Assembly: GCA_947471745.1 (NCBI GenBank)
Contig: CANJKZ010000170.1
Coordinates: forward strand, 1,762,501 to 1,826,500
Length of the DNA: 64,000 nt
Direction: 5' to 3'
DNA from: Closterium sp. Naga37s-1
Lineage: Eukaryota > Streptophyta > Zygnematophyceae > Desmidiales > Closteriaceae
Shown here: positions 62,976-64,000 of the stretch, piece by piece
How the letters are laid out: each line of letters starts with the position of its first letter
Numbering within the stretch: the first letter of the stretch is position 1
Position numbers and translations under genes: made by a program
Notes under the pieces: model-generated
Database searches by the model: none
What the model saw: only the letters and a program-made list of their open reading frames with translations
Told to the model about the DNA's origin: nothing

Positions 62976-64000
62976 GGGTGAAGGGAGGTACAGAGGAACA
63001 ATGGAGTGTTGGTTAGAGGGGGAAGGGAGGTAAGGTCAGAGGGGGGAGGGAGGTGAGGTCAGATGGGGGAAGGAGATAAGGTCAGATGGGGGAGGGAGGT
63101 AAGGTCAGAGGGGGGAGGGAGGTAAGGTCAGATGGGGGAGGGAGGTAAGGTCAGAGGGGGGAGGGAGGTAAGGTCAGAGGGGGGAGGGAGGTAAGGTCAG
63201 AGGGGGAGAGAGGTAAGGTTAGATGGGGGAGGGAGGTAAGGTCAGTGGGGTGAGGGAGGTAAGGTCAGTGGGGGGAAGGAGGTAAGGTCAGATGGGGGAG
63301 GGAGGTAAGGTCAGTGGGGGGAAGGAGGTTAGGTCAGATGGGGGAGGGGGGTGAGGTCAGTGGGGGAGGGAGGTAAGGTCAGATGGGGGAGGGAGGTGGG
63401 GTCAGATGGGGGAGGGAGGTGAGGTCAGATGGGAGAGGGAGGTAAGGTCAGTGGGGGGAAGGAGGTAAGGTCTAATGGGGGAGGGAGGTGAGGTCAGATG
63501 GAGGAGGGAGGTAAGGTCAGAGGGGGGAAGGAGGTAAGGTCAGATGGGGGAGGGAGGTAAGGTCAGATGGGGGAGGGAGGTAAGGTCAGAGGGGGGAGGG
63601 AGGTGAGGTCAGATGGGGGAGGGAGGTGAGGTCAGAGGGGGGAGGGAGGTATACGTCAGTGTAGGGAAGGAGGTTAGGTCAGATGGGGGAGAGAGGTAAA
63701 GTCAGATGGGGGAGGGAGGTAAGGTCAGTGGGGGGAAGGAGGTAAGGTCAGATGGGGGAGGGAGGTAAGGTCAGTGGGGGGAAGGAGGTAAGGTCAGATG
63801 GGGGAGGGAGGTAAGGTCAGTGGGGGAGAGAGGTAAGGTTAGATGGGGGAGGGAGGTAAGGTCAGTGGGGTGAGGGAGGTAAGGTCAGTGGGGGGAAGGA
63901 GGTAAGGTCAGATGGGGGAGGGAGGTAAGGTCAGTGGGGGGAAGGAGGTTAGGTCAGATGGGGGAGGGGGGTGAGGTCAGTGGGGGAGGGAGGTAAGGTC
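62976..64000. repeat. 22-23-bp G-rich satellite array, runs off the window
   Basis: About 45 copies of GAGGGAGGTAAGGTCAGATGG-like units with variants (CAGAGGGG, CAGTGGGG, GGAAGGAGG). A higher-order repeat is visible: the block 63226-63390 recurs almost unchanged at 63835-64000. The array continues beyond the right edge. Confidence 0.95.

Overview
The window is eukaryotic nuclear DNA: spliced genes with GT-AG introns, LTR and Penelope-like retroelements, a hAT-type DNA transposon and many minisatellites, on a GC-rich background full of trinucleotide runs. Two genes point to the green lineage. One is a class II histone deacetylase with the C-terminal gamma-glutamylcyclotransferase-like extension of land-plant HDA5. 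The other is a plastid HSP21-type small heat shock protein. With the intron and repeat load, this suggests a streptophyte green alga, perhaps zygnematophycean (Closterium-like). That placement is inference.

Left third (1 to about 18.4 kb): a nested retrotransposon stack. A decayed Ty3/Gypsy element (plus strand) was invaded by three other LTR elements, each flanked by an exact 5-bp target duplication: an internally deleted Copia (1624-6310, GAGCT), a non-coding LTR element filled with C-rich satellite (6800-9685, GGAGG), and a minus-strand Copia (12192-18307, GCAAC) inside the Gypsy 3' LTR.

Middle (19.1 to 33.1 kb): a 12-exon HDA5-like gene, plus strand, 1079 codons when joined. Its introns are swollen by minisatellites, decayed partial copies of its own exons, and an almost intact Penelope-like element (22974-26848) with 496-bp terminal repeats, a hammerhead ribozyme in each repeat, two ORFs, and a canonical-looking -1 frameshift signal between them. 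A 1055-bp hAT derivative with an 8-bp target duplication splits coding exon 9, so this allele probably lacks a complete C-terminal domain.

Right half (34.2 to 60.1 kb): a five-exon plastid small heat shock protein (+), an F-box/leucine-rich-repeat protein (-), a membrane-anchored coiled-coil protein with Q/S-rich tail (-), and a four-exon gene (-) for a giant low-complexity protein of about 5084 residues, 14.4 kb of it in one exon. A short recurring motif of the form hydrophobic-[D/E]-x-L, then S/T, G and P, appears about seven times in the giant protein. The last 2.3 kb are two minisatellite arrays, one running off the window.

The most noteworthy system is the Penelope-like element with its combined hammerhead ribozymes, 50-bp target duplication over a host splice donor, and predicted programmed frameshift. 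The motif-bearing giant protein and the exon-echo pattern of the deacetylase gene come next.
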